From the NCBI GenBank assembly GCA_026826555.1, contig JAKSZT010053883.1, forward strand, positions 30,609,282 through 30,673,281: a stretch of DNA of 64,000 nucleotides, given 5' to 3'. The stretch's first letter is position 1, and every line of letters starts with the position of its first letter. This stretch comes from Tolypeutes matacus (Eukaryota; Chordata; Mammalia; Cingulata; Chlamyphoridae). Shown here one piece after another: positions 1 through 10,489 of the stretch. Made by a program: the position numbers and the translations under genes. The notes below the pieces were generated by a model. It was not told where the DNA came from, ran no database searches, and worked only from the letters and a program-made list of their open reading frames with translations.

Positions 1-763
1 AGGACAATGGAAGGGAATGGAGGTCACAGGGAACACTACATCACTGTTAACACTAATAGCCAAAACATGCCAAATGACAGACGTAATGTAAACAGATTCT
101 GTTAAAATCACATCCAATATGTAGAAGCACATTTCCCATTCATTCTGCAGTCTGTTATGTTGTCTGTTTCTATCTGAGCTATCTTGTGCCTGTGAATAGA
201 GAACAAAGCCTATACTAACACGTTTGTCACTGAGCAAGCTGAGCTCTTTGCTTTCTAAATAGGCTGGCAGCCGGCCTGGGTGAAGTTGACTATACCCCGC
301 CGGCTATGGGGTCTTGATTTTGTGAGCTCCTCACCCCCCACCGTCACTCCCCACCTCTCCATCAAGTGATCTCATTTTGCTCAAGGTGTGAAATCTCAGT
401 TCACCTGAGGCACCGCCAGTCCCTCATGAAGGCATTTTCATCAACGTGCTCACAGGCGTGTGCTGCCTGAACTAACAGGTTGCTGATGGGGAGGGATGGC
501 CTCATGTTGCCAGAGACACCTTGTGGGACCTGATGGCAACTATGTAGCTCCAGGCAGTTGACATCTGAAATAGAGGCTATCACTGATTTGTAATCAATTT
601 GATTTTTTCATGTCTGCCCTATCTATTCTTCTTATCATTACCTGTTTTCCCTTGGTTTATCTGCAAGCCAGTTGATCCACTCACAGATAAAAGAGCAACT
701 ATATCCTCATCAAAGGAACAGTGTCTCCCTCCAGGTGCTTTGGCTGGAGGCAGCAGAGGTCAT
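1..763. other. No feature recognised
   Basis: Mixed-composition sequence. No repeat family, RNA gene or exon recognised; the short open frames here have no family resemblance. Confidence 0.5.
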
Positions 764-889
764 GCTTGTGTCTTTTTTTTTTTTTTTTTTTTTTTTTTAC
801 CAGGAGGTCCCAGAGATCGAACCCGGGTCCCTCCATATGGGAGACGGACACCCAACCATTTGGGCCACATCCATCCCCCGCTTGTGTCT
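764..889 (-). mobile_element. DAS-type tRNA-derived SINE with target-site duplication
   Basis: The element occupies about 774-879 on the minus strand and its A tail appears as a T run from about 774. Read on the minus strand it starts with a tRNA-Ala-like head containing an A-box-like TGGCCCAAATGG and a B box GGGTTCGATCTC, followed by a short body and the poly(A). The 10-bp sequence gcttgtgtct flanks it at 764-773 and 880-889, a perfect target-site duplication typical of L1-mobilised SINEs. This family is specific to Xenarthra, which is the main basis for the organism call. Confidence 0.93.
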
Positions 890-1764
890 TATGCACTTTT
901 CTCCAAGGTTAATTCCAAGTTCAGGGGCAGCAATATATAACAGAAAGGGTGCAAGCCAGAAGTCAGAACATTCTAGCTGTGTGACTGAGAGTACATCTCT
1001 TCTCCCCTCTGTCCTCAATTGCTCAGATTAGGTGAGTCCTGAGTGTGCAGAGGGGGACAGCACCATCCCTCTCCTTGTGCTTCTGCCTCTTCTGCAAGGA
1101 AGGAGGAGCTTCCACGCAAGCTTCACCCCACTCCATCCCCTCTGTCTGTACTGCCCATGGGATGAAGAATTCCCAGTGTGACTATTCAGAGTGCCCTGGG
1201 TCATATTCCCTGGCAAGCAGGGCACTGTGCCTTAGAGGTTAGCAGCTGAGCCGTCAGTTCCCCAGGGTTTCCCTCCTGCTCTCTGTTCCAGCGTCTCTGA
1301 GCAGGTGTGTAAGTGGGGACAACTCTGCCTTGAGGGTCTGGCAATTTTGGGGAAATGGTGGTGACTGGTTGGCGGGAGAAGCATGAAACAAGCCCTACGC
1401 CTCCCAGCCTAAATAATATTTGCCAGTACAACCCTTCTAGAGAAAATATACAAAGGGGTGGACTGGGGGTGTACGGAAGGCCCTTGTGCAGCCATTGACT
1501 GATAAAAAGCAGTGCTTCCTTTCCCATCAGACTTTCACTCTTGTGTGTGCACTTTCTTGGCCATGAATTCCAGGAACTTGGGCAGCCCCAAACCCAAGTC
1601 TGTACAAGCCTGTACAACTGGCCCCGAATGTCCCTCCGAGGGTCTGCCCTGAGGCTGAGACAGCCTCCTTCTCCTCCACAGCCCAGACAGATGTCCAAGA
1701 GACTGCTCTGCCCACCTGATTCAGCCCCTCCAGGCTCCTGCTTGCAGACTCCCAGGACGCTGCT
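890..1764. other. No feature recognised
   Basis: GC-rich sequence. A 165-codon minus-strand frame (1201-1698) shows no domain, codon bias or splice context that would support coding. Confidence 0.5.
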
Positions 1765-2060
1765 CTTTTTCTGGTCATCAAAACCCCTTTCTGAATCTCA
1801 CCTTCTTCCTGATTCTATACCTGCAGTTTTTGCTTTTCCTGCTCCAGCCATGACAACATGGTTCCACTCTCTTGAACAAGTTCTTCCCTTTCTCTGAGAT
1901 ATCATGCATGCTGTTCCCTCTGATGGAATGCTCTTCCATCTGCTCTTCTTACCCTTCAGGTCTCTAGTCAAATGCCACTTCTTCAGATAAGCCTTCCCTG
2001 TTCTCCCAGTCCTCTTCCTGCACTTTGCTCCTTTCCTTCACAGCACTTACTAGTTGCACC
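1765..2060 (+). mobile_element. L2 LINE fragment, 3' region
   Basis: Sense L2 text is recognisable: tgctgttccctctgatggaatgctcttcc, then caggtctctagtcaaatgcc, then the processed-meat of the 3' region ending near cagcacttac. This is the part of L2 upstream of its terminal tail. The copy is old and diverged; boundaries are approximate. Confidence 0.75.
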
Positions 2061-2559
2061 TATGCAGGAAAGCTGACAAGGTAACCCCTCTCTCCCAGGG
2101 CTACCTCTACACTGCCTCACCTATCATTGCAGTAAGATGCACATACACCCCACACCCGCTCACCCCCAAATGAAGACACAGGTGCTTAATATGGGGAGTG
2201 GGCCAGGGGAGTCACAGCACACACCACCGCAAAAACTTGCTGTCTCTTCAACATCTATCTTTTGCCAAAGTCCCCATCTCTATGGCAGCTGCCGCTTGGC
2301 CCTCTTCTCTCCCACCTCCTTAGCCTCTTCCCTGCCTCTCCTCCCTGGTGCCTTCACCTCCTTTTCTTCTCCTCCATGGTACCTTCCTTTCCAGGTCTTG
2401 ATTCCTGGGTCATATCTAGGGTAATTTAGCCTTTCTTGAGTCTTCCAGTCTCATCACTCCCCATTGCCCACTAGCCAAGCAACGGGTGCAAAAGGAGCAG
2501 GAAAGTATCTAATAAATCGATTTGTATTCTGCTGCATACACTTACTCAAGTATATCTGT

Positions 2560-2702
2560 TCAACGATGTCACCACACTCTACTGTAAGCTCCATGAGGCT
2601 AACACGGCTTCATGGATGCTCCTTCTTCCCGGTGCGCCCAGCGCCCAGCATGGTGTTTGGCACATAGTAGCAGCTCAGTAAATGTTAGCAGAATGAACAA
2701 AT
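2560..2702 (+). mobile_element. L2 LINE 3' end
   Basis: Carries the L2 terminal signature: ctgtaagctccatgaggct, then a cagcgcccagcatggtgtt-like stretch, then ggcacatagtagcagctcag and the aaatgttagcagaatgaa tail. Probably the tail of the same L2 insertion as 1765-2060, separated by about 500 bp of other sequence. Confidence 0.75.
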
Positions 2703-2999
2703 GCAATGTTTCTCTAAGGCAACTCATCAATGACTTCAATTTGAATGTCTGGGTCCCTGGATACCCTCTCCTGGGAGTCTATATCCCCTGTTAGAAGGTC
2801 ACTGGAGACTATGTACACATTCCTGGTCTTCCTTCCTGGTATAAGCCTTAGCATCCAGAATTCCCAACCACATTTGGATCACACTAGTCCTATTGAGGCA
2901 GGGGGTCCTCTGAATCTGGCATAGTTGGGGTCCCCATGACAGCTCTGTGTCTGTGAAAGACAATCTCCTCTTCTTCCTCCCCACCCTGCCTCCACAAGC

Positions 3000-3275
3000 A
3001 ATAAAGAAGAGGAGAATGACTGACACAAGCATTAAAGACTTGGAAACTTCCCTCCTGAATGATCACACTAATGGTAAATTGATGGGATTGAATACATTCA
3101 AGTCGGAAATGATCCAAATATATGGTAATGAAGCTGAATATGCATTATTTAGACTAAAACAAACTAACTGCAAGTCAGAAAATAAAGTAGGTGAATTATT
3201 AGTTTGGCAACTCAAAGAATCGGAAAACTCAAGCACCGTTCCAGAAACAGGCAGAGGCAGGCAGGAAAATGTGGT
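3000..3275 (+). mobile_element. L1-type ORF2 relic (fish/amphibian-like), still open
   Basis: A + frame runs open from 2947 to a stop at 3288 (113 codons). About residues 18-100 resemble the linker between endonuclease and reverse transcriptase of teleost/amphibian L1 ORF2. Visible features are a charged helical stretch (KDLETSLLNDHTNGKL), then KSEMIQIYGNEAEYALFRLK, then the pattern N-K-V-G-E-L-L-V-W-Q-L-K-E, which parallels the K-A-G-K-L-L-A-x-x-L-K block of those elements. No catalytic RT motif is present, so it is a fragment. The typical eutherian L1 ORF2 lacks this wording. The absence of internal stops over about 90 codons is unusual for an ancient relic. Identification is by recalled motif resemblance, not a search. 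Confidence 0.5.
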
Positions 3276-3848
3276 TAATGAATTCTAAACCAATTAACCG
3301 CAAATTGATGGTGTGCTAGAAGATTCACCACCCCCGACGACTCCCTCAGATTGCTTTCTGAAATTTTTAAAAAGAAAACGCTGTTGCCATGCACTTTTCT
3401 TGTTTTTACTTCCTACCATGCTCTCCTGGAGACTTGAGTATCAGAGAAAAAAAGAAAAAGAAAAGTATAAACAGGTCCCAGAGTCAGAGAATGGGTCTGT
3501 TTTGGCCACAGGGGGAGATAAATAATGCAAAGAGGAACTTCTCAACTCTTTATTGTCAAGGAGAATCATCCTTACACTGAAGGGAGTACAGCAAGCCTCC
3601 ATGAGAGGAAACTGAAGGCTGAATTGGGTAAAGAAAATGCAAGAACATGTCTTTCTGGTTCAAACTAGAACAATTCCCCTGGCCTGGCCCAGTCTCATGC
3701 CAGAGCACAGAAGAGGGTCACAAATGAGCTCACATGGATTTCATGAGAGGGGGGAGTTACCAGAAAGGGGTCGGAAGCAGGAGACAGACAATGTTTCCAA
3801 AGGTCTATAAATTCTAAGGCGTTTGATGACCATTGTCAAGAAGCCTCA

Positions 3849-3942
3849 ATTTCTTTTTTTTTCTTTTGGAGGTACTGGGGATTGAACCCAGGGCCTCATA
3901 CATGGGAAGCAGGCGCGCAACCACTGAGCTATATGGTCTCCC
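3849..3942 (-). mobile_element. DAS-type SINE
   Basis: Minus-strand tRNA-derived SINE; the T run near 3849-3867 is its A tail. The B box appears in reverse as gggattgaacccag and the A-box region as ccactgagctatatgg. No clear target-site duplication is visible. It lies 8 bp from a second copy in the same orientation. Confidence 0.92.
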
Positions 3943-3950
3943 TGATGAGA

Positions 3951-4079
3951 GTTTTTTTCTTTCTTTCTTTCTTTCTTTCATTTGTTTGTTTATTTGTTTT
4001 TAGGAGGTACCAGAGATCGATCCTGGGACCTTGTACATGGGAAGCAGGTGCTCAACCACTTGAGCTACATCTGCTTCCC
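3951..4079 (-). mobile_element. DAS-type SINE with TTTC/TTTG-expanded tail
   Basis: Minus-strand copy; the B box reads agatcgatcctggga in reverse and the head ends tgagctacatctgcttccc. Its tail (3951-4001) has evolved into TTTC and TTTG tetranucleotide repeats, a common fate of A tails. Adjacent to the copy at 3849-3942, giving a tandem SINE pair. Confidence 0.92.
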
Positions 4080-4249
4080 AGACTCAGTCTTAAAACGTTA
4101 GTTTGTGAGACCTTAGGAAAGGAGACAGTGAGCAGCTGGAGCCAGCAGAGGGTCACCAGGAACTAGACCTTTGCTGAGAGGGCACCTTTCTTGGTGAGTG
4201 CTTTCCTGATCTTTGTAGAAAGGGCCCTCCTCCTACCACCAGTTCTCCC

Positions 4250-4447
4250 CATTTCCATTTTCCTCTGTAGCAGTTAAGACCATCCTACATACATATAATT
4301 ACTTGTTTATTTTCTATTTTATTCTCCTCCCACTGGAACATAAGTTTCTTGAGGACAGGGACTTTGTCTATTTTGTCCTCTGCTGAATGTACCTGGCACC
4401 TGGTAAGGACTCCATAAATATTTGTTGAATGAATAAGTGAATGAATG
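4250..4447 (+). mobile_element. L2 LINE 3' end
   Basis: Well-preserved sense L2 terminus: aagtttcttgaggacagggactttgtct, acctggcacctggtaagg, then tccataaatatttgttgaat with GAATGAAT-type tail. Confidence 0.85.
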
Positions 4448-4489
4448 GAATGTCAGGCTATGTTTCATTTCCTTTTCTGACAGAATATT

Positions 4490-5000
4490 TAATCAAGTTG
4501 AAGGATCAGGAAAGTACTGTAAGTTCAGGGGGTCTGGATTTCAAGAAAGCATTAGACAAAATTTCTCAAGATTGAACTATGGAAAAGATGAGGAAACAGG
4601 AGCCTGACACCAGAACAGTGGAAGAGATACAGCTCAGTTTCTGGCTACATCCAGGAGACCACAGACACTCTGGTGGTAGACAATGGGCTGTGTTCTCCAT
4701 CCTGTCCTCTTCACCATGTTTCTCACTGGTTTAGCTAAAGATTCAGAAGACCAGCTCTTCAAACAGGGGCATTCCACAAATCCAGAGGGATGGCATTGCG
4801 AATCAGAATGTAAGAGTCTCTGTGAACTTCAACAATGGACTGGCTCTAAAATGATGAGCTGTCCCTAAAGTAAGTGTGACATCCCACCCTTGGAAGGGGA
4901 TGGAGAGATGCAGCTTAGGGACACACCTCTGGTGAACAACCAGCCCAGTGTGAATCAGCTCCCTAAAAAGCTCAGGAGAAAGTTCTGGAACCAGTTAGGG
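4490..5000 (+). mobile_element. L3/CR1-type LINE relic, reverse-transcriptase region
   Basis: Sense text translates in pieces to CR1-clade RT wording. At about 4535-4570 it gives G-L-D-F-K-K-A-L-D-K-I-S, matching the DLDFSKAFDKVSH block. At about 4695-4735 it gives V-L-H-P-V-L-F-T-M-F, matching the VLGPVLF-x-I-F-I block after the catalytic YADD-proximal turn. Frames shift between blocks, so the copy is dead. Old mammalian L3/CR1 copies of this age are common. Confidence 0.65.
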
Positions 5001-5021
5001 GTGATGGTAATACCATATTGT

Positions 5022-5231
5022 GGACATACTGAATGCCCAGCCTTGTGCCATGTGTTAGGGACAAACCAATGAACAAGACCTAGTCTCTGCCCTTGGGGCA
5101 GTTATGGACCAGTAGGAGAGAAAAATGTACACAATTTCAATGCCATCTGCAAAATTGCAGAAAAGGTGGCATAGAGATTGAGGGCAGGGGTTGTGACTGG
5201 AGGACAGGGGCAGGAAGAGAAGGGTGGCCTC
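5022..5231 (-). repeat. Local duplication copy A (contains antisense L2 end)
   Basis: About 210 bp repeated at 5963-6173 with roughly 90 percent identity by eye. The first half reads as antisense L2 3' end (ccttgtgccatgtgttaggg, aacaagacctagtctctgcc). The second half (aatttcaatgccatctgcaa to agggtggcctc) is not L2-like, yet is equally matched. The two copies therefore arose by local duplication, not from two L2 insertions. Confidence 0.85.
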
Positions 5232-5549
5232 TGAATGGTACTCCTTAAGATGGTGACTTTTATGTTATGTGTATTTTATCACAACAACATTAATGAAAGG
5301 AGGAAATCTAGAAGGCAGAAGGCAGTAACCTGATCCACCCTGCATGCGTGGATGGACTGGGAAGGTTTGGAGAGCCAAAATTTGAGGCTGGAAGATATAA
5401 GCAATATCAGGCCTCATGAGCTATTACTCCTCATCGTGGGATTATCCTCGGACCTCACAGTCCTTTCAGCCCGAGTTGACAGAGTCAATGCAACAGAAAG
5501 TTTGGTGGAGAAAAACAACCCTACAGGCAAGCCCTGCCCCCTCAGATCC

Positions 5550-5673
5550 TATATTCTTAGGGCTGGGGAGTAGAGGCAGGGAGCAGAGATGACCACGACC
5601 CTGTTCCTGCCCTCACAGAGTTCATAATCCAGCTGAGGTGACACGTCAAACTCAAAAAAAAAAAAAAAAAAAA
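5550..5673 (-). mobile_element. Possible antisense L2 piece with a 20-bp A run
   Basis: The stretch tcctgccctcacagagttca resembles antisense L2 tail text. It is followed at 5654-5673 by an uninterrupted A run of 20 bases. No flanking duplication is convincing, so the origin of the A run is unresolved. Confidence 0.4.
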
Positions 5674-5935
5674 GAAACTGGCTCTTCTGGACCAGCCCTT
5701 CCAATGGTGACCACTTCATGTCTACAATGCACCATCGGGTCTCACATCTCTTCGTAGTAATGCCAGGGCCACTACACCAATTAACTAACCCAGCTGGAGA
5801 AAATGCTGTGCTACAGTCAACCTGGGGACCCTCAGATAAACACTGGTCGGGCTGCATTAAGTGGTCTCTGCTAGACACCTCAGCCCTCTGCTGACCGAAT
5901 CTGCCAGCGTGCATTCCAAGCCTTTAGCTGTGCTT

Positions 5936-6173
5936 TCATTTATTCAATAAGCATTCCCTTAAGGACATACTGGATGCCCAGCCTTGTGCCATGTGTTAAG
6001 GGCAAATCAATGAACAAGACCTAGTGTCTGCCCTTGGGGCACTCATGGACCAGTAGGAGAGAAAAACCATACACAATTTCAACGCCACCTGCAAAATTGC
6101 AGAAAAGCTGGCACAGAGACTGAGGGCAGGGACTGTATCTCGAGGACAGGGGTGGGAAGAGAAGGGTGACCTC
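5936..6173 (-). repeat. Local duplication copy B (contains antisense L2 end)
   Basis: Second copy of the 210-bp unit at 5963-6173. It extends a little further into the L2 tail on the left (tttattcaataagcattcc), which copy A lacks. Direct orientation, about 940 bp start to start. Confidence 0.85.
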
Positions 6174-6174
6174 C

Positions 6175-7565
6175 CTAAAGTGGAAAATGATGGACACTGG
6201 CCCCTGGGTCCACTGCAGTTGGTTCTAACTCAGTCCAGGGGGAGGGGCAGGAAGGGGAAGACAGGATACCTTCTGCACCAGCCAGCACAGACCTGGTTTC
6301 TTTTCCCAGAGTATACAGGGGAAGAGTGCCAGGGTGTTTCCTGCTGAACCTGGCTCTCCTGAAGCCCAGAGCTGAATCACTGACCACGTAGCAGGGGTTT
6401 GCAATGATGAAAGAGTAAAACCTTGACCCGCTGCAGTCAGGGAAGGAATCAATAGTGTCAGTCAAGGATTCCATGGTGCTAGTGCTTCTGTTCCATGGGA
6501 AAATGTGTTTTCAGCTAGGCCTAACTGTCCAACTTCCTCTTCCTGCTGAAAGGCCGGGAGATGAAACGCCCCTTCCAAGTCAATCATAAACTGGAATGAC
6601 TTAGCCCAGCTCACACCATTCCCAGCAGCAAGGTCCACGGCACCCCAACCTCCCACCTCTTTTGGGACAGCATCCCTCCACCTGCCCACTCAAAGCCCAT
6701 GTTCTGCCCGGGAACTGCTGTCCTCTCCCAGGAACCTGACTCCCTGACCACAGTCATGGGTTGAACAGTTGGCAGCTGACCCACGGGTGGCCAGTGGAGG
6801 CCTTTCCCAAGATTTTTCAAACAGGAGATGGGAGAGAGAAGACATTTTCTCTGTTGACATAAAACTATAATAAATGAAGGCCTGGAGCTCCCAGTGACTT
6901 TGATTCTGGCCTTGTGGGGAAGCCAACTTGAGAGAATGAAGTTCATTCACAGGGAAAAGCAGGACACGTGAGCCAGAGCAAGATGGAGAGAGAGAGAGAG
7001 AAAGTTACTTGCCTACATGAGCCAATAAATGCGCTTATTTACACACCAGCTACTTGATATGAGGTTTCTGCCATTTGCAATCAAAGCTTGCTGTCCCTCC
7101 AACGCACAGCACACAGGAGAGATACGTGAAAAGCTGCGCGCACAGCCCGTGGAGGGAGCCAGGAGGAGAGGCGCTGCCCCTGTGGGAGCTGAGATGCAAC
7201 AGTCAGAGCAGCAGCTTTTCTCTGGGGAGCGATGCTGGAAAGGGTACTGGAGGAAGAGAGGAAGAGATGAAGAGACGCTCTTTAACAAAACAACAGAGCA
7301 AGATCCTGCCCTTGGCATTCAGCATTTGCAAGTACAGGATGCACCCCTCCTGCAAACAGTAAGGAGAGTTACCACCATGCAAGAAGCACCCCTCCAGCTT
7401 AGCTGGCAAGGAACTAGAACCACATAGGGAAGAGAGGAAAGGGTCTGCATGGACGAGATGAATCGGGAAGGAGAGCAGCTCAGATGGCACAACCCAGATG
7501 CAAATATCGGCCCCAGGGGCTGTCACCAATCCCTCAGTGATGAAGAAGCAGAAATGAGTATTAGA
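6175..7565. other. No gene recognised; one short GA run
   Basis: Ordinary mixed sequence. The only structured piece is a (GA)n run at about 6985-7002. Open frames on both strands overlap each other and show no family resemblance. Confidence 0.5.
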
Positions 7566-7567
7566 AA

Positions 7568-7715
7568 CCAGCCACAGGGGAGCGGGTGTAGCTCAGTAGT
7601 CGGGGAGCGGGTGTAGCTCAGTAGTCGAAGGCCTGCTTCGCATGTGTGAGGTCCCAGGTTCAATTCCCAGTACCTCCTAAAACAAAAAAATAAAAAAAAT
7701 CAAAGCCAGCTACAG
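7568..7715 (+). mobile_element. DAS-type SINE with duplicated promoter head
   Basis: Plus-strand SINE. A 25-bp head unit (gggg agcggg tgtagctcag tagtc) occurs twice in perfect tandem at 7577-7601 and 7602-7626, so the A-box-like tagctcagtagtcg is present twice. The B box (ggttcaattcccag) is at about 7658 and the A-rich tail at 7679-7699. Flanks ccagccacag (7568-7577) and ccagctacag (7706-7715) form a 10-bp target-site duplication with one mismatch. Confidence 0.93.
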
Positions 7716-8069
7716 TGAACTCCAGCTGCTGTTCAAAATGCTTTTTAAGTTAACTGGTAGAAAACTAACTAGTTTTCAGTCATTGTCAATAATCCCATTG
7801 TCAACTCATCCTCAATCTACCTAATAATCACAACCAAAAGTCTTTGCCAGGGTCTGAACGTTGCTACTTCTTAAATAACAGGGGTAGGAGAAGTCCATGT
7901 AAATCAAAGAGGGGGACAACAAAACATCACAGGCCAGGAAGGGGCCCCCCAAGGAGCCTGGTCTACCGCCTGCTTCCACTGAAGCTGTCCTGGACCGTCC
8001 AGACACAGCCTTCCCCTCCAAACCTGAAAGGTGTCTGCAAACGAGCACCCTCTTGGACCCCTCAAACAC

Positions 8070-8160
8070 AGATCAAATTTACTGAGTACCTGCTTGTTCT
8101 AGGCACTGTTCTAAGGACAGGATCTGCAGCAGTGAATAAGAGACAGGGAAACAAACGAAG
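8070..8160 (-). mobile_element. L2 LINE 3' end, antisense
   Basis: Antisense L2 wording: tttactgagtacctgcttgttctaggcactgttctaag followed by cagcagtgaataagagacag. Confidence 0.75.
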
Positions 8161-8194
8161 AGGCGAGACAATTATGGAATATAATAAATAGCCA

Positions 8195-8335
8195 AGATTC
8201 TTTCACATTCAGCATCTCCTGGAGAGGAAATGGAAGCTCAGGGAGGCTAAGTAACTTACTTGCCCAAGGATTCTCAGTCCTAAGCGGCAGTCCTAGGGAA
8301 TGGAATCCGAGCCCTTGATGCCAATGGCTTCTCCA
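8195..8335 (-). mobile_element. MIR SINE fragment
   Basis: Antisense MIR core: gaggaaatggaagctcaggg, taagtaacttacttgcccaa, ending near the tRNA-like gaatccgagccc. Diverged. Confidence 0.75.
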
Positions 8336-8339
8336 GCTC

Positions 8340-9335
8340 TGCGTGTGGCCCTTGTAAAGCCCTGGGGATGCTCTTTTCAGCAACTCCTGGGAGGATACCC
8401 CAGCTGCTTGCATCCTCCCTGCACCTGGTACCTGATTAGGGGGATCCTATGTCCCACTTGCCATGGGCAGTTGTAGTTTACTCTTGTCCTGGAGTAATTA
8501 GTTGTAGAACCACTTTTACAAAAGTGGCCGAGCTTGGATGATAAATTATATGGCTCCCCATCCATGGGTTACCCAGGTCTCTAAGATGCCTGGAGCATCC
8601 TGAGGCCAGGCTGAAGTGTGAAGCATCTTTTCCAGATGTTGCATATCTAGGGCTCCTGCTTGGGGCCTGCCTCCCTGGGCACTGCCCAGCATCAGCATTG
8701 GAGCCTGATGCACAGAGGAGAAGGCATCTCCTCACATGCCTCTCCCTGCCTGAGCCCACTTCTGCCCCCAGTCATGGCTCTGCCCTGCACATTAAGCCCC
8801 AGCATCTGCCAAGACTTCCCCCAGGATGCCTTAGAAACTCCTGAGGAGAGCCAGGTGTGCTCTAGGCACAAGGGAGCATCACCAAGTGTCAGCTGAACAC
8901 TCGGCAAACAGAAACACCATTGGGTGAAAGACATCTCAGAGAGGAGCCTGTGGCTCCCAATTTGGCCCTAACATACATGCATTTTAACTAAATCCCCAGA
9001 GAAAATTGATGACCCTTGCCATGCATGTGGGGTCCTTGGCCTGTTAGAGCCCTTCTGAACTCTGGGTTTCCGACCCCAGAAGTGTCTGGCTTCACAGGTC
9101 CCGGAAATGAAGTGGTAGGATGATTTCAGATGAGTCTGGACACCGGTGATCTCTTGGGGCTCTCTCCAACCTCTGAGGGTCCAGGCGACCCGGAAGGCAG
9201 GTGGAGCCACAGAGCAGCATCTTGGAAGGAGGGGCTGGAGACCTGTGCAGGCCCGTGCCTACCGTGTGCGCCCTCTCCATGCCGCCGGGCACCCTCCCCA
9301 AAGCTCGCACAGCTGGGTGGTGGCAGGCAGCCTCT
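8340..9335. other. No feature recognised
   Basis: GC-rich sequence; only overlapping short frames on both strands. Confidence 0.5.
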
Positions 9336-9337
9336 TC

Positions 9338-9440
9338 ATGCAAATTAAATAAAACAACCTTTTTATCTGTTGGCTGATTCCGTCTTTTGAAGAAATCAAC
9401 TACAAATTCATTTTCGGGAGAAGCAATTATGATGGATGGA
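9338..9440. promoter_or_regulatory. Candidate conserved non-coding island with octamer
   Basis: An abrupt AT-rich island in GC-rich flanks. It begins with a perfect octamer ATGCAAAT (9338-9345) running into TTAAAT and also has caattatgatgg. Perfect octamers bind POU-domain factors. Conservation and activity are inferred from composition only. Confidence 0.25.
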
Positions 9441-9744
9441 ATGTCAGAGAAAAAGAATCAAACAGCAGCCTCGAGGCTCAGGCTGATGGGTGAGGAGGGG
9501 GTAGCTTCAAGGGACCTGCCAGTGGTGGCTTCTGGCTGGCTCCCATCCTCGCTGGCTCACACTCTCTGCCCCTCCTTCCCCTCCCACTCCAGTTGTGGGG
9601 GGTGGGGGTGGGCTGCAGCCTAAAGTGCCTGCCCCACCTCCACCCAGCCCCATCAAAAGTAACAGTCCACCTTGACCCAGTAAGAGGAGGTCAGAAAAGG
9701 CGTGGTAAGAGGCACAGCTTGCATTCAATAAATCAGGAGCACCT

Positions 9745-9925
9745 AGCACGGTCAGGTAGTTTCTTGGCATTATCTCTTCACTACTGTCCTGCAAGAGAGG
9801 TCAGGTTACCCATTTCATAGAGGGGAGAACTGAGACGCACTGACTGACTTGCTTAAGGCCATGCAGCTGCAGAGGGAACAGAACTAGGATTTGCCCTTCA
9901 TTCCACTGCTGTCGAGGCCCTCCCA
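9745..9925 (-). mobile_element. MIR SINE
   Basis: Antisense MIR: cccatttcatagaggggaga, then gacttgcttaaggccatgca, then aactaggatttgcc. About 180 bp, near the complete core. Confidence 0.8.
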
Positions 9926-10054
9926 AGGAAAGTGAAGTCTGGTTCAGAGTCCTGGAGACCCGTTAGCCCAACCCCCTCCCACCCCACCTGTCTTCAGTTT
10001 GCAGATGGGGAAATTGAGGCCAGCTCCAGGGCAAGGAGCCAAACATTGGAAGAA

Positions 10055-10102
10055 TCCATCCATTTATTCAACTAATAATTATATACAGTGTCAGGCACTG
10101 TT
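10055..10102 (-). mobile_element. L2 LINE tail, antisense
   Basis: The wording tccatttattcaactaataa then gtgtcaggcactg is antisense L2 tail. It is cut off by the LTR that starts at 10103. Confidence 0.6.
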
Positions 10103-10487
10103 TGTGATGGCTAAGGTCATGTGTCAACTTGGCTAGGTTATGATGTCCAGTTGTTTGGTCAAGCAAGCACTGGCCAGATTGCCACTGTGGGGACAGTCGT
10201 GGATTGAAATTATTAGTCAGTTGGTTGCATCTGTGGCTGATTACATCTACAATCAACAAAGGAGATTGCCTGTCAGCAAGGAGAAAAGTCTTATCCAATC
10301 AGTTAAAGAGAGAATGGATGATTTCAGCAGTCAAAAGAGTTTCTATCTCTTCTTCAGGCAGCCAGTTTTTCCTGGGTGAGCCAATTCCCTACATAAACCT
10401 CATATTTCCATATATCCTGTATATAGTATATAAAAAATTATATAACATTTATCCTGTCGGTTCTGTTTCCCGGGAGTACCCTAAGAG
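10103..10487 (+). mobile_element. ERVL/MaLR-like solitary LTR
   Basis: Begins TGTGATGGCTAAGG TCATGTGTCAACTTGG, the start of a widespread mammalian LTR. Continues with gttgtttggtcaagc and gtggctgattacatc, and ends in cggttctgtttcccgggagtaccct. It is followed by gattttggtactgggggtgg, which resembles the first bases of a MaLR internal region. No coding internal region is present. Family name not assigned. Confidence 0.6.
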
Positions 10488-10489
10488 AT

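Noticed and set aside
5022..6173. Long terminal repeats of a small provirus
   Set aside because: The two 210-bp copies contain antisense L2 text, lack TG...CA ends, and the 730 bp between them has no retroviral motif.
7577..7705. Possible functional tRNA gene
   Set aside because: It has A and B boxes but the body, duplicated head, A tail and flanking duplication mark it as a SINE.
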